From DATJHM01 sp035493895 (GTDB taxonomy: Bacteria; Chloroflexota; Ktedonobacteria; Ktedonobacterales; Ktedonobacteraceae), in NCBI GenBank assembly GCA_035493895.1, contig DATJHM010000272.1, positions 1 through 64,000 on the forward strand: 64,000 nucleotides of DNA. Direction: 5' to 3'. Made by a program: the position numbers and the translations under genes. Each line of letters starts with the position of its first letter. Within the stretch, counting starts at the first letter, position 1. Below the pieces are notes generated by a model, which was not told where the DNA came from, ran no database searches, and saw nothing but the letters and a program-made list of their open reading frames with translations. This document shows, piece by piece, positions 51,379 to 59,399 of the stretch.

Positions 51379-52317
51379 ATGTCGTTGGTCTTGCAACTCA
51401 TTGTTTACGGTATTGCCACCGGAGCAATCTACGCACTTATTGCTCTCGGGTATACGATGGTCTATGGCATTATCGAGTTAATTAACTTTGCCCACGGCGA
51501 TATTTTTATGATCGGTTCCATGGTCTCTATCGCCATTTTTAACCTGCTTGGCATCAACTCAGATTCGCATCCTACGGGTTGGTTTCTGGCCGTGGCGATG
51601 ATCCTTTCCTGTGTTGGGGCCATGCTCATTTGCGCCGTGCTTGGCGTTGTTATCGAGCGGATTGCCTATCGCCCGTTACGCAACGCTCCTCGCCTCGCTC
51701 CTCTCATTTCAGCTATTGGTGTCTCTTTAATTCTGGAGGATGTTGGCAAACTCTGGAAAGGCAATACCTATATTCCATTCCCGCAGATTTTTCCCAATAT
51801 CACCTATAAGGCGGGCGCGATCTCTTTTAGCAGCATTAATGTATTTGTACTCGTTGTAGCTCTTCTCTTGATGGTTGCTTTGAACTGGCTCATTACCAGG
51901 ACCCGCATCGGCCGCGCGATGCGCGCCGTCGCGCAAGATCGGGATGCGGCTGCGCTCATGGGGGTGAATGTCAATCGGATTATTTCTACCACCTTCTTTA
52001 TTGGTGCCGCTCTGGCAGGAGCAGCCGGTTTCATCTATGGCTTGCAATATGGAAGTACCATTTTTACACTCGGTTTCAATCTTGGCCTGGTTGCTTTTAC
52101 TGCTGCGGTCTTAGGCGGCATTGGCAATATTGTTGGGGCTATGGTTGGGGGCATTTTGATTGGTATCATCGAAGCTCTTGCAACGCTTATTCCTCCAACG
52201 GTTCTTCCTCATGGTGGAAGTGCCTGGTCTCGCGCTATTCTCTTTGGCATTCTGATCTTGATTTTGATCTTCCGCCCCGCTGGTCTCCTGGGTCAGCAGA
52301 CGCCAGAGAAGGTCTGA
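51379..52317 (+). CDS. livH: Branched-chain amino-acid-type ABC transporter permease LivH
   Basis: 312 residues with about eight membrane helices. Family motifs: GAIYALIALGYTMVYGIIEL, INFAHGDIFMIGS, TRIGRAMRAVAQDRDAAALM (the EAA-type cytoplasmic loop) and AAVLGGIGNIVGAMVGGILI. AGGAAGG precedes the ATG at 51379; a GTG at 51367 overlaps that site and is less likely. The gap from livK is 180 bases, but no terminator is seen, so co-transcription is likely. Confidence 0.93.
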   Translation: MSLVLQLIVYGIATGAIYALIALGYTMVYGIIELINFAHGDIFMIGSMVSIAIFNLLGINSDSHPTGWFLAVAMILSCVGAMLICAVLGVVIERIAYRPLRNAPRLAPLISAIGVSLILEDVGKLWKGNTYIPFPQIFPNITYKAGAISFSSINVFVLVVALLLMVALNWLITRTRIGRAMRAVAQDRDAAALMGVNVNRIISTTFFIGAALAGAAGFIYGLQYGSTIFTLGFNLGLVAFTAAVLGGIGNIVGAMVGGILIGIIEALATLIPPTVLPHGGSAWSRAILFGILILILIFRPAGLLGQQTPEKV

Positions 52318-52375
52318 TGGGCATGGCGTATACAACTCTTTTGTTCTACGCTTTCAGAAGCGAGGTGGTAAAAAC

Positions 52376-54364
52376 GTGTCAATGCGTCTTTTAAAATTTC
52401 CTGATGAGCGAGAAACACGCTTGCTCTTTGTAAAGTGGCTTGTTGCGCTCTTGATCCCTGTGCTGGCCTTTACACTCTGGGATGGGGAATCCATTCTGAA
52501 TAATACGCTCCTCACGCTGTTTACTGGATTCACGGTGGAAGGCGTGACGACGATTGGCTTTGTCCTCTCTACTGTGTTTGTGCTGATTTTCTATGCTGTG
52601 ACGTTCGCTCTGGCTGGCTATTTCCTGGCTGCTGATAGCGGGCGTCGCAGTATGATCGAGCTCTGGATTGATGTCGTCATCTTTACGCTGGTGCCCATGC
52701 TCCTGGTGATTCTCACGACGAGTCTGGTGGTTGGTCTGGCACTCTGTATTGTGGTCTGGCCTATCTATTTCTGGGTTCGCAAACGTGTGGTTGCCGCTCT
52801 GCATTATGCGCCTCCCGATCCTCTGGATGAGGTGATGGAACTCTCCCCTGCGCAACAGGATGCGCTGAAGGATCGGGGACGCAGTGGGGGCTTCTGGTTT
52901 GGTACGGCGTTCTCGCTGATCTGGTTGGTGATTGATCTTGTCTATCTGTTCAGTGGGGGCCTGCCCACGCCTGTCTTGATTTTTGTTATTCTCCGCACGA
53001 TCCTCTTCCCGGTTTTTGGTCTGTTGCTTGGTCAACTCGGCGGTGAATTGGCATTACGCCGCACGCTTGGAGCCTTGCAAAAGAAGGCTGATGCAAAAGA
53101 CAAAAATGCCCCTGCCGTGGATCTGGAGTCGGAAATTAAGTCGCTTTCTCCGACACGAGCACGTGAGGAAGTGAAAGAGCTGGTTCCCAATGACCAGCCG
53201 ATGCGCAGTCGGGGCGCTCAACTGTTTTATCTGGCCCTCCTGGCAGCTTTTGTGTTGCTTTATCCTGCCCTGGACCCTCTTCTCTTTAGCTTCGGTACGG
53301 TTGGCCGTATCAGTGGTTTTGCTGATGCTGGCTATTATGTGATTCTCGCTCTGGGCCTGAATATTGTGGTCGGTTTTGCGGGCCTGCTCGATCTCGGGTA
53401 TGTGGCGTTCTTCGCGATAGGTGCCTACACCTGGGCCCTGATCGGTTCAGGTCAGTTTACGGTTCTGACAGGCCTTCAGGTGAATCCGCAGGTCTGGCCC
53501 TGGCTCTTCTGGCCGGTGCTGATTCTCTCCGCCTGTGTTGCTGCTTTCTGGGGCGTGCTGCTTGGTATTCCTACCCTGCGTTTACGCGGTGACTATCTGG
53601 CGATTGTGACGCTGGGCTTTGGTGAAATTATCCCGATCATTTTCTTGCAAATGGATAAATATACCAACGGTACGAATGGCGTGGTCGGCATCTTTTCTCC
53701 TCATTTCCCTGGCATCAATTGGACAACCTTTACTCCTGTCCCTTACTACTATCTGATCCTCGCCCTGATCGTTTTGCTGATCTTCATCAATCTCCGCCTG
53801 CGTGACTCACGCCTTGGTCGTGCCTGGATCGCTATTCGTGAGGATGAGATTGCCGCTGCATCCTCTGGCATTAATCTGGCGAATACCAAGCTGTTTGCCT
53901 TTGGCGCGGGCGCTTTCTTCTCGGGGATTGCGGGCGCTTATCATGCTGCAAAGGTGGGTAATGTCACTCCCGATGCCTTCAGTTATAACGACTCGATTAT
54001 CTATCTGGCAATGGTCGTTATTGGTGGCCTGGGCAGTATTCCCGGCGTGATTGTTGGCGCTCTTGTCGTCTATGCTGTCAATCAGCTCATTCTGGCTCAG
54101 CTCGATACGATGGCTGCCGATCCTTCTTCCGTTCTCCATATTGTCAAAGTACTTGCACCAACGTTTACGTTCGATAGTATTCGCAATTTGATCTTTGGCA
54201 CAATCCTGGTGACTGTAATGCTGTTCCGTCCCGAAGGCCTGATCCCCAGCGCACGCCGCAGACGCGAACTCCATCATGTGGATCAGGGGCAAGATGTCGA
54301 GGTTGGCTCGCTGGATGTTCCTCCTGGAACACCAGGGTTTGAGTCCGAAATTCGCGTTGAGTAA
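52376..54364 (+). CDS. livM: LivM-type ABC permease with extra N-terminal membrane domain
   Basis: 662 residues. The C-terminal half (about 280-625) is a full LivM: YYVILALGLNIVVGFAGLLD, YVAFFAIGAYTWALIGSG, IPTLRLRGDYLAIVTLGFGE, RDSRLGRAWIAIREDEIAAA and GGLGSIPGVIVGALVVYAVN. Residues 1-275 add about six hydrophobic helices and a charged segment (KKADAKDKNAPAVDLESEIK) that ordinary LivM (300-420 residues) lacks. Starts at GTG 52376 or ATG 52382 with GAGGTGG upstream. Fifth-position coupling to livG is by a 30-base gap. Confidence 0.88.
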   Translation: MSMRLLKFPDERETRLLFVKWLVALLIPVLAFTLWDGESILNNTLLTLFTGFTVEGVTTIGFVLSTVFVLIFYAVTFALAGYFLAADSGRRSMIELWIDVVIFTLVPMLLVILTTSLVVGLALCIVVWPIYFWVRKRVVAALHYAPPDPLDEVMELSPAQQDALKDRGRSGGFWFGTAFSLIWLVIDLVYLFSGGLPTPVLIFVILRTILFPVFGLLLGQLGGELALRRTLGALQKKADAKDKNAPAVDLESEIKSLSPTRAREEVKELVPNDQPMRSRGAQLFYLALLAAFVLLYPALDPLLFSFGTVGRISGFADAGYYVILALGLNIVVGFAGLLDLGYVAFFAIGAYTWALIGSGQFTVLTGLQVNPQVWPWLFWPVLILSACVAAFWGVLLGIPTLRLRGDYLAIVTLGFGEIIPIIFLQMDKYTNGTNGVVGIFSPHFPGINWTTFTPVPYYYLILALIVLLIFINLRLRDSRLGRAWIAIREDEIAAASSGINLANTKLFAFGAGAFFSGIAGAYHAAKVGNVTPDAFSYNDSIIYLAMVVIGGLGSIPGVIVGALVVYAVNQLILAQLDTMAADPSSVLHIVKVLAPTFTFDSIRNLIFGTILVTVMLFRPEGLIPSARRRRELHHVDQGQDVEVGSLDVPPGTPGFESEIRVE

Positions 54365-54394
54365 CCGCAGGGTGAAGTAGGAGTACACGAACCA

Positions 54395-55255
54395 ATGAGT
54401 ATTGAACATACTAGCTCTGGTAGCCCGGCCACCGGAGTCGTAACGGATGCTTTGCTGGATCTCAGCGTAGTAACCAAACAATTTGGCGGACTCGTCGCTG
54501 TCAAGGATGTCGATCTACAGATTCGGCCGCAAGAAATTGTCAGTGTGATTGGTCCAAATGGGGCTGGCAAAACAACCGTGTTTAATCTGATCACTGGCAT
54601 CTATCGCCCTACCTTTGGCGATATTCGCCTGGAGGGCAAAACGCTGGTTGGCCTCTCTCCAGACCAGATTGTCAAGCGCGGCATTGCGCGCACGTTCCAG
54701 AATATTCGCCTGTTTAATAATATGACCGTGCTGGAAAATGTGCTGGTGGGGCAACATACGCAGTTGAAAGCAACGATCCTTGGTTCGCTTTTCAAGCCGC
54801 CAAGGGTGGTGCGTGAGGAGGCGCATGCCCGCGAGCGCGCACTGGAGCTGCTTGGTTTCTTCGGGACGGCTCTGCTCGAACGGCAGGAAGAGTATGTGAT
54901 CAATCTGTCCTACGCCGATCGACGCCGGGTGGAGATTGCACGCGCGCTGGCTGCCAATCCCAAGGTGTTACTGCTGGATGAGCCAACTGCGGGGATGAAT
55001 GATACGGAGACGCTGGAGGCTGTGAAATATATTCGTCGCTTGCGCGATGAGCTGGGACTGACGATCCTGTTGATCGAGCATAAGCTCGCCGTGACGATGG
55101 GGATGTCGGACCGTATTGCGGTGCTGGATTATGGGCAAAAAATCGCTGAAGGGCTGCCAGAAGATATCCGCCGCAATCCCAAGGTGATTGCGGCCTATCT
55201 GGGCACCGCGTCGTCAGAAGAGACATCAGAAGAAGCGACAAAATCTGTCGAATAG
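54395..55255 (+). CDS. livG: Branched-chain amino-acid-type ABC transporter ATPase LivG
   Basis: 286 residues. Walker A GPNGAGKTTVFNLITG, signature NLSYADRRRVEIARALA (a Y-A-D variant of LSGGQ usual in LivG), Walker B VLLLDEPTAGM and the switch His in LLIEHKLAVTM. FGGLVAVKDVDL and GIARTFQNIRLF are LivG-specific. The C-terminal Ser/Glu-rich tail (SSEETSEEATKSVE) is unusual but not informative. Confidence 0.95.
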   Translation: MSIEHTSSGSPATGVVTDALLDLSVVTKQFGGLVAVKDVDLQIRPQEIVSVIGPNGAGKTTVFNLITGIYRPTFGDIRLEGKTLVGLSPDQIVKRGIARTFQNIRLFNNMTVLENVLVGQHTQLKATILGSLFKPPRVVREEAHARERALELLGFFGTALLERQEEYVINLSYADRRRVEIARALAANPKVLLLDEPTAGMNDTETLEAVKYIRRLRDELGLTILLIEHKLAVTMGMSDRIAVLDYGQKIAEGLPEDIRRNPKVIAAYLGTASSEETSEEATKSVE

Positions 55256-55326
55256 GGCTGGGCTTGTACGCGAGCGACCCCGGCGTATCCCGGGATACTA
55301 CAAATCTAACGAATACGAGGTTCGTC

Positions 55327-56034
55327 ATGTTACGACTGACAAATGTAAATACCTACTATGGTCCCAGCCATGTTCTACAAAATATCTCGCTCGAGGTCAA
55401 TAAAGGCGAGATTGTCTGCCTGCTTGGCGCTAATGCCGCTGGGAAAACGACGACGATGAAGACGATCTTTGGGCTGGTTCGCGCGAAAAGCGGCTCGATC
55501 CAGTTTGAAGAGAAGCCGATTGAGAATACGCTAACCGGCGAAATTGTGAGCTCTGGTCTGGTCCTGGTGCCGGAGGCTCGTCGCATTTTTCCGCGTATGA
55601 CGGTCATGGAGAATCTGGAGATGGGCGCTTTTACACGCAGGAACCGCGCCGAGATCAAAGCTGATCTGGATCATGTCTGCCAGATTTTCCCGCGCATTCA
55701 GGAACGCCTGAAGCAGGTGGCCGGTACGATGTCCGGAGGCGAGCAGCAGATGCTGGCTATGGGACGCGCTCTGATGTCGCGTCCGCGCATGATCTGTATG
55801 GATGAACCCTCTATGGGCCTCTCGCCTATTCTTGTGGAGATTGTCTTTAATACGATCCTGCGCATTCGCGATGAGGGGGTGACGATCTTCCTGGTAGAGC
55901 AGAATGCTTCGATGGCTCTCAAGCTCGCCGATCGTGGCTATGTCTTGCAAACGGGAAAGGTCGTTTTGAGCGATACTGCCAGCAATCTTTTAACGAATGA
56001 TCTGGTACGTCAGGCGTATCTGGGTGGCGCCTGA
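55327..56034 (+). CDS. livF: Branched-chain amino-acid-type ABC transporter ATPase LivF
   Basis: 235 residues. Walker A GANAAGKTTTMKTIFGL, signature MSGGEQQMLAMGRALM, Walker B MICMDEPSMGLSP and LVEQNASMAL. The start MLRLTNVNTYYGPSHVLQNI is classic LivF. The ATG at 55327, with GAGG six bases upstream, is preferred over open codons from 55264. It closes the liv operon; a hairpin without T tract (GGATAGGC / GCCTTATCC) follows near 56050-56075. Confidence 0.95.
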   Translation: MLRLTNVNTYYGPSHVLQNISLEVNKGEIVCLLGANAAGKTTTMKTIFGLVRAKSGSIQFEEKPIENTLTGEIVSSGLVLVPEARRIFPRMTVMENLEMGAFTRRNRAEIKADLDHVCQIFPRIQERLKQVAGTMSGGEQQMLAMGRALMSRPRMICMDEPSMGLSPILVEIVFNTILRIRDEGVTIFLVEQNASMALKLADRGYVLQTGKVVLSDTASNLLTNDLVRQAYLGGA

Positions 56035-56098
56035 CCAATCTGTGCGGAGGATAGGCGACTTTGCCTTATCCTTCGCTCCGTTTGCTAGCGGGGAAAAT

Positions 56099-56311
56099 CT
56101 AGCGTTTGTCTAGCTGGCGATGCAACTCTTTGATGCGCTGGCTAATCTGGGAGAGCGTGGTTACACCCAACTCCTCCATATCTTCGCGCAGTGTCTCCAG
56201 ACGTTCCAAAAGCTCCATCGTGTCATATTCTTCTTCAAGATCGTCTTCTTCAAAATCATCATCGTTCGCATGTGTCTGCATATTTTGCTTTTTTTGCTCT
56301 TGTTTGCTCAT
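56099..56311 (-). CDS. Small acidic coiled-coil hypothetical protein
   Basis: 70 residues: a hydrophilic N-terminus (MSKQEQKKQNMQTHANDDDF), an acidic run (EEDDLEEEYD), then a heptad-like helix (LLERLETLREDMEELGVTTL, SQISQRIKELHRQ). No family recognised. AGGAAG lies about 13 bases before the ATG. It is convergent with livF. Composition and a recognisable heptad pattern support a real gene, with moderate certainty. Confidence 0.5.
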   Translation of the reverse strand: MSKQEQKKQNMQTHANDDDFEEDDLEEEYDTMELLERLETLREDMEELGVTTLSQISQRIKELHRQLDKR

Positions 56312-56448
56312 CGAAATATCGTTTCTTCCTGTTGGAAAAAGTTTTTTCTTCTGACATATACGAGGTACTCGTCCTGTATTTTTCCAGTATACTCAAAACA
56401 TTTCACTTGAGCAATGCTAATTATGCACATACGTAGACGGTAGAAGCT

Positions 56449-57555
56449 CTATTGTCCTCCACTGCTGACAAGCTCATCCACTTTGGCGGCTACATTGACT
56501 TCGATATCATCGTAGCCTTTGATTTTGTAGATGAATGTCGAAACGATCCAGCTGACCACAAAGATGCCGATGATGATCCCTCCCAGCATGCCGAAGTCGA
56601 GATTGCCCAGATAGTCCCAGAGGCCGCCCGAGAGATTGAGCAAACCACCAACAATCGAGAAGATTTCGATGGTGCCGACGACCAGCGCGACGAGCACGGA
56701 GACGAGGGTGATGTTCAGGTTGTAATACAGTTTGCGAATCGGTTTGACGAATGCCCAGCCATACGCTCCTAGCATTAAAATCCCATCTGTGGTGTCGAGC
56801 AGACACATCCCGGCGGTGAAGAGCAATGGGAAGAGCAGGATGTAAAAGATGGGCAGTCCCTTGCCCGCCGTCGTTGCGGCCAGACCCAGGATACCAACCT
56901 CGGTTGCTGTGTCAAAGCCCAGCCCAAAAAGCAGGCCGACTGGATACATCTTCCAACTTCGATCTACCATTCTCAGTAAGGGACGGAAGAAGCGTCCCAT
57001 GAGTCCCCGCTGATTCAAGAATTCGTCGATGCTCTGATCGTTGTATTCTTCTCCCCTCTGCACTTTACGAAATGTGCGGAAGATTTCCCAGAGTACCAGG
57101 AGGTTGATGGCGGCAATTAAATAGAGGAAAAGTGCCGAGACGCTTGTGCCGATGATCCCTCCAGCATTCTTGAGGGCAGGAATCTCCGTCTGAACGACGG
57201 TGGTTGCGATGGCAATGGCAATTGAGAGGAGGAAGACGATGGTTGAGTGTCCCAGCGAAAAGAAGAAGCCGACTGCGATGGGACGCTTGTTCTCCTGCAT
57301 CAATTTGCGGGTGACGTTATCGATCGCGGAAATATGGTCGGCATCGACGGAATGCCGCAAGCCGAAGGTGTAGGCTAGCAGGGCCGTGCCCAGCAACGCC
57401 GGATAGCGGACTGAGAAGCCTGCAAAGGCTAATGCCCAGGCAAGAATATTAAAGCCGATGAGCAGTACATATATGCCGAAAATCTTGCGGCGAAGATCGG
57501 ATGAGCTATCATTAAATACCTGCGAGAGGGCTGAGATACTGAAGTTGCTATTCAT
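56449..57555 (-). CDS. NiCoT-family nickel/cobalt permease
   Basis: A 368-residue membrane transporter with about eight helices. The metal-recognition signature is intact: LRHSVDADHISAIDNVTR (HX4DH), FFFSLGHSTIVFLLS, GLLFGLGFDTATEVGIL and FPLLFTAGMCLLDTTDG. The family imports Ni2+ and/or Co2+, for hydrogenase, urease or B12; which metal cannot be told. ATG at 57555 with GGAGGTT three bases upstream is preferred; the frame is open to 57699. A promoter with a palindromic operator lies upstream. Confidence 0.92.
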   Translation of the reverse strand: MNSNFSISALSQVFNDSSSDLRRKIFGIYVLLIGFNILAWALAFAGFSVRYPALLGTALLAYTFGLRHSVDADHISAIDNVTRKLMQENKRPIAVGFFFSLGHSTIVFLLSIAIAIATTVVQTEIPALKNAGGIIGTSVSALFLYLIAAINLLVLWEIFRTFRKVQRGEEYNDQSIDEFLNQRGLMGRFFRPLLRMVDRSWKMYPVGLLFGLGFDTATEVGILGLAATTAGKGLPIFYILLFPLLFTAGMCLLDTTDGILMLGAYGWAFVKPIRKLYYNLNITLVSVLVALVVGTIEIFSIVGGLLNLSGGLWDYLGNLDFGMLGGIIIGIFVVSWIVSTFIYKIKGYDDIEVNVAAKVDELVSSGGQ

Positions 57556-57670
57556 GGAACCTCCAGAAAAATTCGCTTGACGACTGGCGCAATCTCCTGA
57601 CGCGGAATAAAGACGAGCTTCTACAAAACGATGAAGGCTGCCTGGATGGCAGATGAGCTCCTCCAATAAC

Positions 57671-57699
57671 AGTATAATAGAAAAATTACCTAATTGCAA
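57671..57699 (-). promoter_or_regulatory. Promoter of the nickel/cobalt permease gene
   Basis: On the minus strand TTGCAA (57694-57699), 17-base spacer, TATACT (57671-57676). About 115 bases before the ATG. Confidence 0.6.
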
Positions 57700-57703
57700 A
57701 TAA

Positions 57704-57730
57704 TTATCAAGTAGGATATTTTCTTGATAA
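57704..57730. promoter_or_regulatory. 27-bp palindromic operator-like site
   Basis: TTATCAAG (57704-57711) and CTTGATAA (57723-57730) form a perfect 8-bp inverted repeat with an 11-base spacer, immediately upstream of the -35 of the NiCoT promoter. Fits a dimeric metal-responsive regulator (NikR-like or Fur/Nur-like). Confidence 0.55.
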
Positions 57731-57902
57731 GATTATCCCTTTGTAGCGGCGGTGTTTCTCTCCGCCAAAGTTGGGTAAAGATGGTCTTGCGGGATGAAAA
57801 TGGGCAATTAGACCCATGCGGCTATCTCCAATTTGGCTTATAATTTCCCATCGAGGAGAGAGAAGCCATGGGCACATGGTTACTTTTGTGGTGTTGTGTG
57901 CT

Positions 57903-59231
57903 TTAATACAAAAAAGAGGTGTTGGGGTTCTGATAGGTCCAGCCTGCCTGCGATATCGTATTCCCGCTGGCGACAAGGGTTGGCTGGCCCTGGGGCTGAC
58001 CATTCTCTCCCAGCGCAATCGCATAGAGACCTTCACCGCCTGCCAGCTTCTGTCCCTGCCAGGATAAACGCTGGTGGGTAAGAAAAAGGAAATGGCGGCT
58101 ATCACTGGCCCAGAGGCTATTCGGTACCGGTTGCAGTAGCGTATTGGCTGCCACTTGCTCACTGGTTTCCGCACGCGCAGTCTGCTGACCATCACTCAGC
58201 AGTACATGATCCTGTCGCGCTTGTGGTTGTACCAGATGCAGGGTGTGTGGACCATCCAGCAGGAGAAAGCGGCTATCGGGCGACCAGTAGGGGACGCTCC
58301 CCTGTTCAGCCTGGACGGTATAGCTGCTTTTATCTCGTAGGGAAAAGATGGTGAAGTCGCTGCCTGTGCTATAAAGGATCATCTGTCCATTGGGAGACCA
58401 GGCGAATTGCGTACAGGCACAGCTGAAGAGCGGCGTGGTCTGTCCATTCTGTTGCCGCAAGAGAAGCTGGAGCGGGGCGCTCGTGCTGGCTGTTTCCCCG
58501 TTTGAAGCGACGGCATACAGTAGCGCACCCTGAGATGGACCCGGTTGCCAGAGTACGCGTTCAAGTGTTGCAGGCAAAGGATGCCCGCTCAATGGGGCAC
58601 GCGTCAGGTCCTGCTGATTTGTCCCGGCCAGCGTTGTGCTGATGATGCCATGGCTAGAAGATCCCGCAAGACGTTGATTATTCTCCTCGACCGAGGGCAA
58701 GGAGGCGAGCGGCGGCAAACTTTTAGCGGCAATGCCCGCAGGCTGATCGTTTTGCGCGACCCACCAGGTCACATCCTCCTGGCTGGCGGGGTGGCTCGGT
58801 CCCCACTGGCGATACAGTAGATGCGTGCCATTGCTGATCCAGAAAGGATTGCTATAATATACCTGGGGACTGGAGAGGGCAATGCTGATAGGCGTTCCTC
58901 CATCGACACCGAAGGTATTGACGGTACTGGGAACATCTGCAATCTGGCCAGTCACTGGCTGGGCAGGCAGGTTTTTGGCCGCGCTGCTGGTGGCAAAGGT
59001 GGTATCAAGCTGACGAAATGCGATCAGGCGATGGTCCGGTGACCAGCTGTAGCCTACGACCGGTTCTCCTCCCGAGACAATCGCAAAGGCATTGGCTCCA
59101 CTGGGATCGATGGTCCAGAGCTGACCTGCTCGCAGAAAGGCTATGATATTTCCCCCTGTATGTCCAGGGCTGCAAGCAGCAATGCTCAACAGGAGAAGTG
59201 TCAGGATCAACACACTATGTCGCTGTCTCAT
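57903..59231 (-). CDS. TolB/WD40-like beta-propeller lipoprotein
   Basis: 442 residues. Lipoprotein signal MRQRHSVLILTLLLLSIAAC, Cys20. The rest carries repeated TolB/PD40-like blades: YSWSPDHRLIAFRQ, FAWSPNGQMILYST, PYWSPDSRFLLLDG and SLWASDSRHFLFLT. Probably an extracytoplasmic scaffold or binding protein; no enzyme motif. Start chosen at 59231 because the lipoprotein signal begins there, although the frame extends to 59363. It is divergent from the kdpD-like gene. Confidence 0.78.
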   Translation of the reverse strand: MRQRHSVLILTLLLLSIAACSPGHTGGNIIAFLRAGQLWTIDPSGANAFAIVSGGEPVVGYSWSPDHRLIAFRQLDTTFATSSAAKNLPAQPVTGQIADVPSTVNTFGVDGGTPISIALSSPQVYYSNPFWISNGTHLLYRQWGPSHPASQEDVTWWVAQNDQPAGIAAKSLPPLASLPSVEENNQRLAGSSSHGIISTTLAGTNQQDLTRAPLSGHPLPATLERVLWQPGPSQGALLYAVASNGETASTSAPLQLLLRQQNGQTTPLFSCACTQFAWSPNGQMILYSTGSDFTIFSLRDKSSYTVQAEQGSVPYWSPDSRFLLLDGPHTLHLVQPQARQDHVLLSDGQQTARAETSEQVAANTLLQPVPNSLWASDSRHFLFLTHQRLSWQGQKLAGGEGLYAIALGENGQPQGQPTLVASGNTISQAGWTYQNPNTSFLY

Positions 59232-59399
59232 ACGCAGAGTATAGCCCTTGCAGCCTTCGCTGGTCAAGTAGCAATGCTTGCTGCTTGCTTCTGCTGTACT
59301 TGTCATAAACTCTGTGATATGCTCTTTGGCGAAGAGAGGCGTTCTCTTCTTTGAGCGGAGCATAGAACCGTATTTTCCAGGGAAACAAAGGCGACTACT

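Noticed and set aside
57707..58195. 162-codon minus-strand frame
   Set aside because: Overlaps the TolB-like lipoprotein gene in another frame and has no features.
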